A DNA stretch of 6,003 bases from NCBI GenBank assembly GCA_943323725.2, contig CALPIW020000103.1, positions 1-6,003 of the forward strand. Direction: 5' to 3'. A program made the translations under genes and the position numbers. This document shows, piece by piece, positions 1 through 5,004 of the stretch. How positions within the stretch are numbered: position 1 is the stretch's first letter; each line of letters opens with the position of its first letter. This stretch comes from Polynucleobacter meluiroseus. Its GTDB lineage: Bacteria; Verrucomicrobiota; Verrucomicrobiia; Opitutales; UBA953. The notes beneath the pieces were generated by a model. The model was not told the DNA's origin, searched no databases, and saw only the letters and a program-made list of their open reading frames with translations.

Positions 1-548
1 ATCGGCTCGGGTTCGAGCGCGAGGCGCAGATGCGTGCCGGTGCGGTCGCGGAGGCGGGCAAGGTGTTCGGCGCACGCGAGCAGATTGCGGCGCATGACCT
101 TGAGTTCGTCCGGAGTGCGACCGAAGCCCTTGAACGAACCCGGCAACGTGCTGACGGTGCCGACCTTATCCGGCGGACCGAATGCAGCGAGGAGGTCGAA
201 AAGGCGATTGGTGTATTCGAGGCGCGGGGCTTCGCACCAATCCGGCGCGAAGACGTTGTCCTTCACCGCCTGGCCGTGGAACGGACCGAACGGGAAACCG
301 TTGATGCCGGCGACGACGCAGTTCTCCTTGTCGAGCCAGGCGCGGAAGGCCGCGAGCGTGGCAGGGACGGCGAGTTCTTTCGCGGCGAGGTCACCTAGGC
401 GCAGGCCGAGGACGTACGTCTTGCCGGGGCAGACGCGGTCCCGCACGCGGAGGGCGTGGTCGCGCAGGCCGGCGAACGTCTCGGCCCAGCCTTCGCCACG
501 GTGGACGTTGGTGCAGTAGGCGAGGGAAAGTCCGGACGTGAGCTTCAC
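1..548 (-). CDS. eboE: EboE-like metabolite traffic protein, N-terminal part
   Basis: The reading frame opens with GTG at 548 (complement) and runs off the left edge, giving 182 residues without the C-terminal half. It starts MKLTSGLSLAYCTNVHRGEG. The YCTN-H-GE-W signature (residues 11-21), the GINGFPFG-FHG motif (81-92) followed by VK and PDW (96-104), the S-PGSFK segment (133-140) and LALEPEP (176-182) are what I know from EboE, a TIM-barrel protein related to sugar-phosphate/xylose isomerases. Family knowledge places EboE in the ebo cluster, needed for moving secondary-metabolite precursors across the inner membrane in cyanobacteria; its reaction is not established. GTG is chosen because no ATG lies nearby and it begins 4 bp after the eboB stop, which implies translational coupling. 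No Shine-Dalgarno sequence is visible. Identity is quite certain; the substrate is unknown. Confidence 0.85.
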   Translation of the reverse strand, partial: MKLTSGLSLAYCTNVHRGEGWAETFAGLRDHALRVRDRVCPGKTYVLGLRLGDLAAKELAVPATLAAFRAWLDKENCVVAGINGFPFGPFHGQAVKDNVFAPDWCEAPRLEYTNRLFDLLAAFGPPDKVGTVSTLPGSFKGFGRTPDELKVMRRNLLACAEHLARLRDRTGTHLRLALEPEP

Positions 549-552
549 GCGA

Positions 553-1368
553 TCAGGCCTGGGCGGCGGGGTCCTGGAAGCGCGGCGACTGCGAGAGGAA
601 CTTCACCGGGTTGCCGTAGACGAGGCGGTCGATGGCGGCGGCGGAGTGGCCGCGGCGGCGCATCTCCTGCGCGGCCTTGGGCACGGAGAGCGGATCGCTG
701 TGTCCCCAGTCGCACGCGCTGTTGAGCCAGACGCGCTGGGCGGAGACGGATTCGATCATGTCGACGGCGCGCACGGGCGTGGACTTCGATTCAGGGTAGA
801 GCGTGATGCCGGCCCAGAAGCCCTGGTCGAGGACGTCATGGATGGTGTGCTCTTCGACGTGGTCGATGATCACGCGCTCCGGCTTCACGACGCCGTTGGC
901 CTTGAGACAATCCATGATGAGGCGCGTGCCCTTGCGCTTGTCCTCGAGGTGCGGCGTGTGCACGAGGATCATCTGGTCGTACTGCACCGCGAGGGCGATG
1001 TGCTGCTCGAGCACCTTCATCTCATTGCGCGTGTTCTTGTTCAGGCCGATCTCGCCGATGCCGAGCACCGTCGGGGCCTTGAGGAATTCCGGGATCAGCG
1101 CGAGGACGTCGGCGGCGAGCGCCATGTCTTCGGACTCCTTGGGATTGATGCACAGCCAGGAGTAGTGCGGCAGACCGTACTTGGCGGCGCGCTTGGGCTC
1201 GATCTGCGTCAGCTGGCAGAAGTAATCGTAGAAGCCGTCGGCGGACTTGCGGTCGAAGCCGGCCCAGAAGGCGGGCTCGCAGATCGCGGCGCAGCCAGCG
1301 AGGGCCATGGCCTGATAGTCGTCGGTGGTGCGGCTCACCATGTGGCCGTGCGGTTCGATGTAACGCAT
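553..1368 (-). CDS. eboB: TatD-family metal-dependent hydrolase (EboB-like)
   Basis: This 271-residue protein is the full length of a TatD-type amidohydrolase barrel. The metal site is visible in order: HGH at residues 7-9 after strand 1, Glu106 in GIGEIGLN, His137 in LVHTPH, His170 in IIDHVEE, and Asp220 in NSACDWG; an NP pair (253-254) follows near the C-terminus. A divalent-metal hydrolase is therefore expected, acting in the cytoplasm because no signal peptide is present. TatD enzymes include DNases, but the divergent sequence and the eboE gene 4 bp downstream point to the EboB branch, whose substrate is not known. The ATG at 1368 comes 10 bp after the stop of the preceding small gene, so all three are probably cotranscribed. 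No Shine-Dalgarno sequence is seen. The fold and metal site are secure; the eboB name rests on context. Confidence 0.85.
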   Translation of the reverse strand: MRYIEPHGHMVSRTTDDYQAMALAGCAAICEPAFWAGFDRKSADGFYDYFCQLTQIEPKRAAKYGLPHYSWLCINPKESEDMALAADVLALIPEFLKAPTVLGIGEIGLNKNTRNEMKVLEQHIALAVQYDQMILVHTPHLEDKRKGTRLIMDCLKANGVVKPERVIIDHVEEHTIHDVLDQGFWAGITLYPESKSTPVRAVDMIESVSAQRVWLNSACDWGHSDPLSVPKAAQEMRRRGHSAAAIDRLVYGNPVKFLSQSPRFQDPAAQA

Positions 1369-1378
1369 GGTCGGCGGC

Positions 1379-1681
1379 TTACTTGAGGCCGGGCCAGACG
1401 CCCGAGGCGGCCTTGGTGTCGGCCTTGGCGATGGGTTCGACGGACGGGTCGCTCCAGAGGTTCAGGATGCGGGCGACGCGGCCTTCGTCTTTCTCAAGGA
1501 GTAGGGGGAGCGCGGCGCGGAGGCCGCGGACGCGGTGGTCTTCGCCCCCGGCGGCGCGGTCGAGGCGATCGAGGAAGGCTGCCAGGTCGAGCAGCTTATA
1601 CCGGGCGTCCATGAAATGCAGGTCAGCCACCTGCTCGCGGGTGCGGGCGGGGGCGCCGGGATGGGGTTGGGGGGTCGACAT
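1379..1681 (-). CDS. Small protein of unknown function, first gene of the ebo unit
   Basis: I do not recognise this 100-residue protein. It has a Pro-rich, probably disordered N-terminus (residues 1-18), then a helical-looking core starting LHFMDARYKLLDLAAFLDRL (21-40), a charged turn (45-50), a second helix through LRAALPLLLE (54-63) and a third around RVARILNLW (68-76), ending in a conserved-looking SGVWPGLK tail. There is no signal peptide, membrane segment or metal motif. ATG at 1681 is chosen because the longer TTG start at 1747 would add a low-quality Arg-rich extension running through a stem-loop; ATG at residue 24 is a shorter alternative. It sits 10 bp upstream of eboB in the same orientation, where eboA is found in some clusters, but it is about half the usual EboA length and shows no EboA sequence that I can identify. 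Good codon bias supports a real gene. Confidence 0.7.
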   Translation of the reverse strand: MSTPQPHPGAPARTREQVADLHFMDARYKLLDLAAFLDRLDRAAGGEDHRVRGLRAALPLLLEKDEGRVARILNLWSDPSVEPIAKADTKAASGVWPGLK

Positions 1682-1700
1682 GGGGGAGGCACGCCTGCGC

Positions 1701-1725
1701 GTACTTTGATGAGACACCAAAGTGC
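1701..1725 (-). promoter_or_regulatory. Stem-loop or operator upstream of the ebo unit
   Basis: A dyad lies 19 bp upstream of the ATG at 1681. Six-base arms ACTTTG (1703-1708) and CAAAGT (1718-1723) are perfectly complementary. Inside them TG (1710-1711) pairs with CA (1715-1716) across an A/C mismatch, leaving an AGA loop, and outside G1701-C1725 plus a T/G wobble extend the stem. It is the most AT-rich patch of this GC-rich intergenic stretch. It could be an operator or a 5' leader hairpin. A TTGACC hexamer (minus strand, 1747-1742) could be a -35 box, but no good -10 box follows it. The dyad is seen directly; the regulatory role is inference. Confidence 0.35.
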
Positions 1726-1754
1726 GGCAGAGGTCCCCGCTGGTCAAGCCACCC

Positions 1755-1770
1755 CGCCCGACGGCGGGCG
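1755..1770 (-). terminator. Weak hairpin after the cytochrome c gene
   Basis: CGCCCG (1755-1760) and CGGGCG (1765-1770) form a perfect 6-bp GC stem with a four-base loop, 5 bases beyond the cytochrome c stop codon on the minus strand. No run of T follows on that strand, so it is not a classical intrinsic terminator. It may stabilise the transcript 3' end or be a chance GC hairpin. Confidence 0.25.
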
Positions 1771-1775
1771 CCGGC

Positions 1776-2240
1776 TTACTTCTTGGCCGGGGCTTCCTTA
1801 GCTTCCTTCTCGTACTCGGCCGCGGTCCACGGGGTCTTGCGATCGGCGTACTTCTTCTTGATCGCGGCGACTTCGGCTTCGGTCACGTTCGGGCCGGCGT
1901 TGCCCCAGCTGTTGTTCACGTAGTTGACGACGTCGGCGATGTCCTTGTCGGACAGACCGGCGACCGGGGGCATCATGCTGTTATAGGTCATGCCCTTGAC
2001 GGTGATCGGACCCTGCATGCCGTTGATGATGTTGCGGACAGCGATCGAGGCGTCCTTGGCGACCCACTCCGAACCGGCGAGGGGCGGGAACACGGGCGGC
2101 AGGCCCATGCCCGTCGGCTGGTGGCAGGCGATACAGGTACGGGAGTAGACGGCCTGGCCGCGCTTGACGGATTCGGCGTCGGGGGCGGCCACGGCGGCGG
2201 CGGCGAGGAAGACGAGGGCGAGGGACTTGAGGGAGGTCAT
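1776..2240 (-). CDS. Exported class I cytochrome c, mono-haem
   Basis: The protein has 154 residues. A signal peptide covers about residues 1-19 (Lys5, then a hydrophobic Ala/Leu/Val run, probable cleavage near AVAAP). One CIACH haem-binding motif lies at 36-40, and the YNSMMPP segment (87-92) supplies the axial methionine, probably Met90. LSDKDIADVVNYVNNSWGN (97-113) is the C-terminal helix typical of class I cytochrome c domains. The tail after 120 is rich in Lys, Glu and Ala. It should act as a soluble or loosely attached periplasmic electron carrier; its partners are not encoded here. The ATG at 2240 puts the signal peptide at the N-terminus, whereas an upstream TTG at 2291 would add 17 residues before it. 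No Shine-Dalgarno sequence is visible. It is transcribed away from the PAS-AraC gene and appears monocistronic. The family call is firm; the pathway is unknown. Confidence 0.88.
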   Translation of the reverse strand: MTSLKSLALVFLAAAAVAAPDAESVKRGQAVYSRTCIACHQPTGMGLPPVFPPLAGSEWVAKDASIAVRNIINGMQGPITVKGMTYNSMMPPVAGLSDKDIADVVNYVNNSWGNAGPNVTEAEVAAIKKKYADRKTPWTAAEYEKEAKEAPAKK

Positions 2241-2305
2241 GGGTGCGATGAAGGACAGAGGTGTCGGAAATGGAGAAGACCTCAAAAGCAAAAGGGTGTT
2301 CCCCT

Positions 2306-2330
2306 GCCCCCTAGGGAGGTAATTAGCCTA
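2306..2330 (+). repeat. CCCCCTAG/TAGCCTA repeat element, copy 1
   Basis: GCCCCCTAG (2306-2314) is followed by GGAGGT (2315-2320) and TAGCCTA (2324-2330). Both GCCCCCTAG and TAGCCTA recur, fused, at 2448-2460 just before the regulator start, and CCCCTA plus GGAGGT recurs at 3215-3228 before the permease gene. The 8-bp palindrome CCCTAGGG sits inside this copy. This could be a shared regulator site; the repetition is seen, the function is inferred. Confidence 0.35.
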
Positions 2331-2379
2331 AGACCCCCGTGGTATTAGGGCGGGCTGGTCTGGTTTAATGCGACAAATG

Positions 2380-2393
2380 GGCTTCCGGAACCC
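2380..2393. promoter_or_regulatory. Palindromic operator candidate upstream of the AraC-type gene
   Basis: A 14-bp palindrome with core TTCCGGAA (2383-2390), one mismatched flanking pair, and outer GG/CC. Its centre is about 80 bp upstream of the regulator ATG at 2467 and about 35 bp upstream of the -10-like box, a position suited to a dimeric DNA-binding protein. AraC proteins usually bind direct repeats, so another regulator is possible. Confidence 0.35.
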
Positions 2394-2421
2394 TGGGTGG
2401 CTCTTAGGCCTTTGGCCCTAT

Positions 2422-2427
2422 TAAAAT
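2422..2427 (+). promoter_or_regulatory. -10-like box for the AraC-type regulator gene
   Basis: TAAAAT matches five of six positions of the sigma-70 -10 consensus and sits in the only AT-rich patch of the leader, about 40 bp before the ATG. No convincing -35 hexamer is found at 15-18 bp spacing, which would fit an activator-dependent promoter or a different sigma factor. Treat it as a candidate only. Confidence 0.3.
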
Positions 2428-2447
2428 GGGGTGGAAACCTACCCAAA

Positions 2448-2460
2448 GCCCCCTAGCCTA
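2448..2460 (+). repeat. CCCCCTAG/TAGCCTA repeat element, copy 2
   Basis: GCCCCCTAGCCTA repeats both halves of the element at 2306-2330, with the 12 bases between them missing. It ends 6 bp before the regulator start codon, where it could affect initiation if bound or folded. Confidence 0.3.
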
Positions 2461-2466
2461 CTTGGT

Positions 2467-3207
2467 ATGAAAACGCCAGAACCCCGTCTGGAGTGGATGC
2501 GACTCGTGCGCCCGGAGAGCCTGCGCGCGGTGTTCGATCACCTGCCCGGGGTGATGTTCTTCGCCAAGGATCTGGCCGGCCGCTTCACGATGGCCAACCT
2601 CGCCTTCGCGCAACGCTGCGGCTTTCCCGACGAAGCGAGCCTGCTCGGCAAGAGCGACGCTGACATCTTCCCGGCGGAACTCGCGGCGGCCTTCAAGAAG
2701 AAGGACCTGCAGATCTGCCAGACCGGTCAGCCTCTGCCGCGGATCATCGAACTCTTCCCCAACGCCAACGGCGACCACGTCTGGTATGAGACCACCAAGG
2801 TTCCCGTCTTCGACGAAGCCGGGCGCGCCTGCGGGGTCTGCGGGACGGTCCGCAGTTACGAAGGCACCAAGGCCCTCCTCGAGCCGTTCCTGCAGGTCGA
2901 AGCCGCGGCGGAGTTCATCAAGGACAACCTCACCACCTCCCTGAATATCGCCAAGCTGGCCAAGCTGACCGGGATGTCGGTCCGCCAGTTCGAGCGCAAG
3001 TTCCACAAGGCCTACCAGGTCAGCCCCCGCGGCTACCTCGTGCGCATGCGGGTCGCGGCCGCCTCCGACCTGCTCCGGACCACCTCCCTCCGCCCCTCCG
3101 AGATCGCCCACCAGACCGGCTTCTACGACGCCAGTGATTTCTCCCGCCAGTTCCGCCGGGCGATGAAGGTCAGCCCGACGGAGTTCCGACGCGCCTTAAA
3201 GGCCTGA
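2467..3207 (+). CDS. PAS domain plus AraC-type transcriptional regulator
   Basis: The protein has 246 residues. Residues 18-132 form a PAS sensor: LRAVFDHLPGVMFFAKD (19-35), F-MAN-AF (40-47), GKSDADIFP (61-69), and a C-terminal VPVFDEAGR-GV--TVRSY strand pair (112-131). Residues 146-246 form the double helix-turn-helix AraC domain: LNIAKLAKLTGMSVRQFERKF (159-179) is the first unit, and IAHQTGFYDASDFSRQFRR with the closing SPTEFRRA (213-243) is the second. It is a one-component regulator sensing a small ligand or cofactor through PAS, instead of the cupin domain of classical AraC. The ATG at 2467 is preferred over a GTG at 2431, which would add 12 poorly structured residues. The permease gene 98 bp downstream on the same strand is its likeliest target; autoregulation is also plausible. 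The ligand is unknown. Confidence 0.88.
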   Translation: MKTPEPRLEWMRLVRPESLRAVFDHLPGVMFFAKDLAGRFTMANLAFAQRCGFPDEASLLGKSDADIFPAELAAAFKKKDLQICQTGQPLPRIIELFPNANGDHVWYETTKVPVFDEAGRACGVCGTVRSYEGTKALLEPFLQVEAAAEFIKDNLTTSLNIAKLAKLTGMSVRQFERKFHKAYQVSPRGYLVRMRVAAASDLLRTTSLRPSEIAHQTGFYDASDFSRQFRRAMKVSPTEFRRALKA

Positions 3208-3214
3208 CCCCCAA

Positions 3215-3228
3215 CCCCTAAAGGAGGT
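3215..3228 (+). repeat. CCCCTA/GGAGGT element, copy 3, containing an SD-like AAGGAGG
   Basis: CCCCTA (3215-3220) then AAGGAGGT (3221-3228) resembles CCCCTA-GGGAGGT at 2308-2320. AAGGAGG (3221-3227) is also the only near-perfect Shine-Dalgarno sequence seen before any start in the window. It stands 12 bases ahead of an in-frame ATG at 3240 that would add 22 residues to the permease, a longer spacing than usual. It may therefore be a regulator site, or an RBS for the longer form. Confidence 0.35.
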
Positions 3229-3247
3229 TCTGACCCTAGATGCCTTC

Positions 3248-3276
3248 TCGACAGAGGGGGTCTGATGGGTTTTATT
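3248..3276 (+). promoter_or_regulatory. Candidate sigma-70-type promoter for the permease gene
   Basis: TCGACA (3248-3253, five of six matches to TTGACA) is followed by exactly 17 bases and then TTTATT (3271-3276, four of six matches to TATAAT). The transcript would start near 3283 and leave about 23 bases before the ATG at 3306, which supports that start over 3240. The match could arise by chance. Confidence 0.35.
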
Positions 3277-3293
3277 CACACCCGTACCCCCTC
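3254..3293 (+). promoter_or_regulatory. Long stem-loop or operator dyad in the permease leader
   Basis: GAGGGGGT (3254-3261) and ACCCCCTC (3286-3293) are perfectly complementary. Inside them, after a three-base CTG bulge, positions 3265-3270 pair with 3280-3285 (GGGT with ACCC, plus an A-T and a T/G pair), leaving a 9-base loop. The whole makes 14 pairs. No T-run follows, so it is not a terminator for the upstream gene. The loop coincides with the proposed -10 box, so as DNA it would overlap the promoter; as RNA it would lie 12 bases before the ATG at 3306. Confidence 0.45.
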
Positions 3294-3305
3294 CCTCAAC
3301 ATACT

Positions 3306-4865
3306 ATGAGCACAGAAACTACGGTTCCTAATGCGAAGCGCCTCCTCTGGGCTGGCTTCATGGCTATCCTCGCGGCCGGCGTCGGCTTCGCCCTCCGCGG
3401 CGGCATCTTCGGCGCTTGGGCGTCCGAATACGGCTTCACCGCCTCCCAGCTCGGTGCCATCGGCGGCGCCGGTTTCTCGGGCTTCTGCTTCGGTATCATC
3501 ATCGGCGGCGTGATCGTCGACAAGATCGGCTACGGTAAGCTCGTCGCCGTCGCCCTCCTGGGCCACATCCTCTCGGCGTTCGTCACCTTCGGCGCCTCGA
3601 CCCCGCAGAACGCGTACGACTTCCTCTACTGGGGCATGTTCATCTTCGCCTTCGCGAACGGCACCCTCGAAGCCGTGGCCAACCCGCTCGTCGCCACGAT
3701 CTTCCCCAAGCAGCGCACGCACTACCTCAACATCCTGCACGCCTCCTGGCCGCTCGGCATGGTGGTCGGCGCCATCGCCTCCTACCTCCTCGGTTCCGTG
3801 ATGGGCCTCGGCTGGAAGGGTCAGCTCGCCTTCTACCTCGTCCCGACCGTCGCCTACGCGGTGATGTTCATGGGCCAGACCTTCCCGAAGTCGGAAGCCG
3901 CCGAGAAGGGCGCCTCCTTCTCCGAGATGTTCAAGGACGTCGGCATCCTGGGCTCGCTCGTCGCCTGCTACCTGCTCTCGATCTTCCTCGGTAACGTCCT
4001 CGGTCCGGTGTTCAACATCGACAACCTCGGCCTCTACCTCGCCGGCGTGCTCCTGATCGCCGTCGGTGTCATCACCCGCTTCTCGATCGGTTCCCTCCTC
4101 CTGTTCGTGCTCTTCCTCACCCACGCCCTCGTCGGCGCGGTCGAACTCGGCACCGACGGCTGGATCGAAGCCATCACGGGCAACCTCTTCACCGCCGAGC
4201 AGGGCAAGATGCTCTTCATCTGGACCTCGGCCATCATGTTCGGCCTGCGCTTCTGCGCCCACTGGATCGAGACCAAGCTCGGCCTCTCCCCGATCGGCAT
4301 CCTGGTGACTTCCGCGCTCCTCGCGTTCGTCGGCCTCCAGCTCGCCTCCGGCATGGACAGCTTCGTCATCGCGCTCCTCGCCCTCGGCATCTACGCCCTC
4401 GGCAAGACGTTCTTCTGGCCCACGATGCTCGCCGTCGTCGGCGACCGCTTCCCGCGCTCCGGCGCCGTCGCGATGTCCATCATGGGCGGCATCGGCATGC
4501 TCTCCGCCGGCCTGATCGGCGGCCCCGGCCTCGGCTACGCCAAGGACCGCTTCACCGCCGAGTCCCTCCAGAAGGACGCTCCGGCCGCTTACGCTTCCGC
4601 CAAGGCTGGTTCGGAGTCGAAGTTCCTCTTCCTCGCTCCGGTGACCGCCGTGGACGGCAAGAAGCTGGAAGAAGCCAAGAAGGCCGGCGAGAAGGGTTCC
4701 GCCGACCAGAAGGCCATCGTCGCCGCCAACCAGGCCGGTGACCGCGCCACGCTGAAGGCCGACTCCTTCATCCCTCTGACCATGGCCGCGATCTACCTGC
4801 TGCTGCTCTTCTACTTCAAGAGCATCGGCGGCTACCGCGCCCTGAAGATCGAAGAGCAGGCCTAA
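3306..4865 (+). CDS. MFS permease, probably for a sugar or sugar derivative
   Basis: An inner-membrane transporter of 519 residues. Hydrophobic segments lie at about 12-30, 47-70, 77-97, 106-131, 144-166, 172-192, 212-232, 240-257, 260-280, 298-318, 327-347, 351-378, 386-410 and 487-504. The MFS motif A-like GGVIVDKIGYGK (67-78) follows segment 2, and NGTLEAVANPL with LNILHASWPLG (118-151) recalls the fucose/glucose-galactose permease (FHS) group. Fourteen segments instead of twelve, with the extra pair (212-257) in the usual central-loop position, and a charged loop of about 75 residues before the last segment (412-486) are unusual for a 12-helix member. ATG at 3306 places segment 1 close to the N-terminus; ATG at 3240 has the better RBS-like sequence but adds an unconvincing extension. 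Uptake of a sugar handled by the neighbouring dehydrogenase is inferred. The superfamily is certain, the substrate is not. Confidence 0.9.
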   Translation: MSTETTVPNAKRLLWAGFMAILAAGVGFALRGGIFGAWASEYGFTASQLGAIGGAGFSGFCFGIIIGGVIVDKIGYGKLVAVALLGHILSAFVTFGASTPQNAYDFLYWGMFIFAFANGTLEAVANPLVATIFPKQRTHYLNILHASWPLGMVVGAIASYLLGSVMGLGWKGQLAFYLVPTVAYAVMFMGQTFPKSEAAEKGASFSEMFKDVGILGSLVACYLLSIFLGNVLGPVFNIDNLGLYLAGVLLIAVGVITRFSIGSLLLFVLFLTHALVGAVELGTDGWIEAITGNLFTAEQGKMLFIWTSAIMFGLRFCAHWIETKLGLSPIGILVTSALLAFVGLQLASGMDSFVIALLALGIYALGKTFFWPTMLAVVGDRFPRSGAVAMSIMGGIGMLSAGLIGGPGLGYAKDRFTAESLQKDAPAAYASAKAGSESKFLFLAPVTAVDGKKLEEAKKAGEKGSADQKAIVAANQAGDRATLKADSFIPLTMAAIYLLLLFYFKSIGGYRALKIEEQA

Positions 4866-4885
4866 GCGAGCCGCCCTTCCCCGCC

Positions 4886-4917
4886 GAAGGCCGCCCACCC
4901 GGGCGGCCTTCTTGTTT
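4886..4917 (+). terminator. Strong intrinsic terminator after the permease gene
   Basis: GAAGGCCGCCC (4886-4896) and GGGCGGCCTTC (4901-4911) form a perfect 11-bp stem with a four-base ACCC loop, followed by TTGTTT (4912-4917). It begins 20 bases after the permease stop. The oxidoreductase gene therefore probably has its own promoter in 4918-5004. Confidence 0.85.
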
Positions 4918-5004
4918 GGTAGGTTTGCGAACAGGCCCCGTCGGTTGCGTCCTAGCAAATCGGCTTCCGTCCTTCGTGCGATTGGGCTGAATGAAGCCAC
5001 TCCC

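Larger units (their letters stand above)
2241..2466. other. Divergent intergenic region between cytochrome c and regulator
   Basis: These 226 bases must carry the promoters for both divergent genes. The region is richer in A/T and in short repeats than its surroundings. It contains CCCTAGGG (2309-2316), a 14-bp palindrome (2380-2393), a GGCC-TTT-GGCC hairpin (2407-2417), a -10-like TAAAAT (2422-2427), and a 6-bp hairpin with one bulged base (2429-2444). No open reading frame with good coding character was found in it. Confidence 0.6.

Noticed and set aside
30..519. Overlapping plus-strand frames at the left edge
   Set aside because: The minus strand encodes EboE with several family signatures through the whole interval; the plus-strand products are Arg-rich shadows.
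538..1386. A 282-residue plus-strand open frame opposite the TatD gene
   Set aside because: It is rich in His/Asp/Val/Gly without motifs, while the minus strand carries the full metal-binding set.
1722..2348. A 208-residue plus-strand frame opposite the cytochrome c gene
   Set aside because: It is Gly/Asp/Val-rich with no motif and is antisense to a protein with a signal peptide and CxxCH.
2458..3111. A 217-residue minus-strand frame opposite the AraC-type gene
   Set aside because: It is a shadow of the PAS-AraC coding sequence, Gly/Glu/Asp-rich with no domain.
3254..3293. Intrinsic terminator of the AraC-type gene
   Set aside because: The stem is stable but no T-run follows it, and it overlaps a promoter-like arrangement, so it is listed as a regulatory dyad instead.
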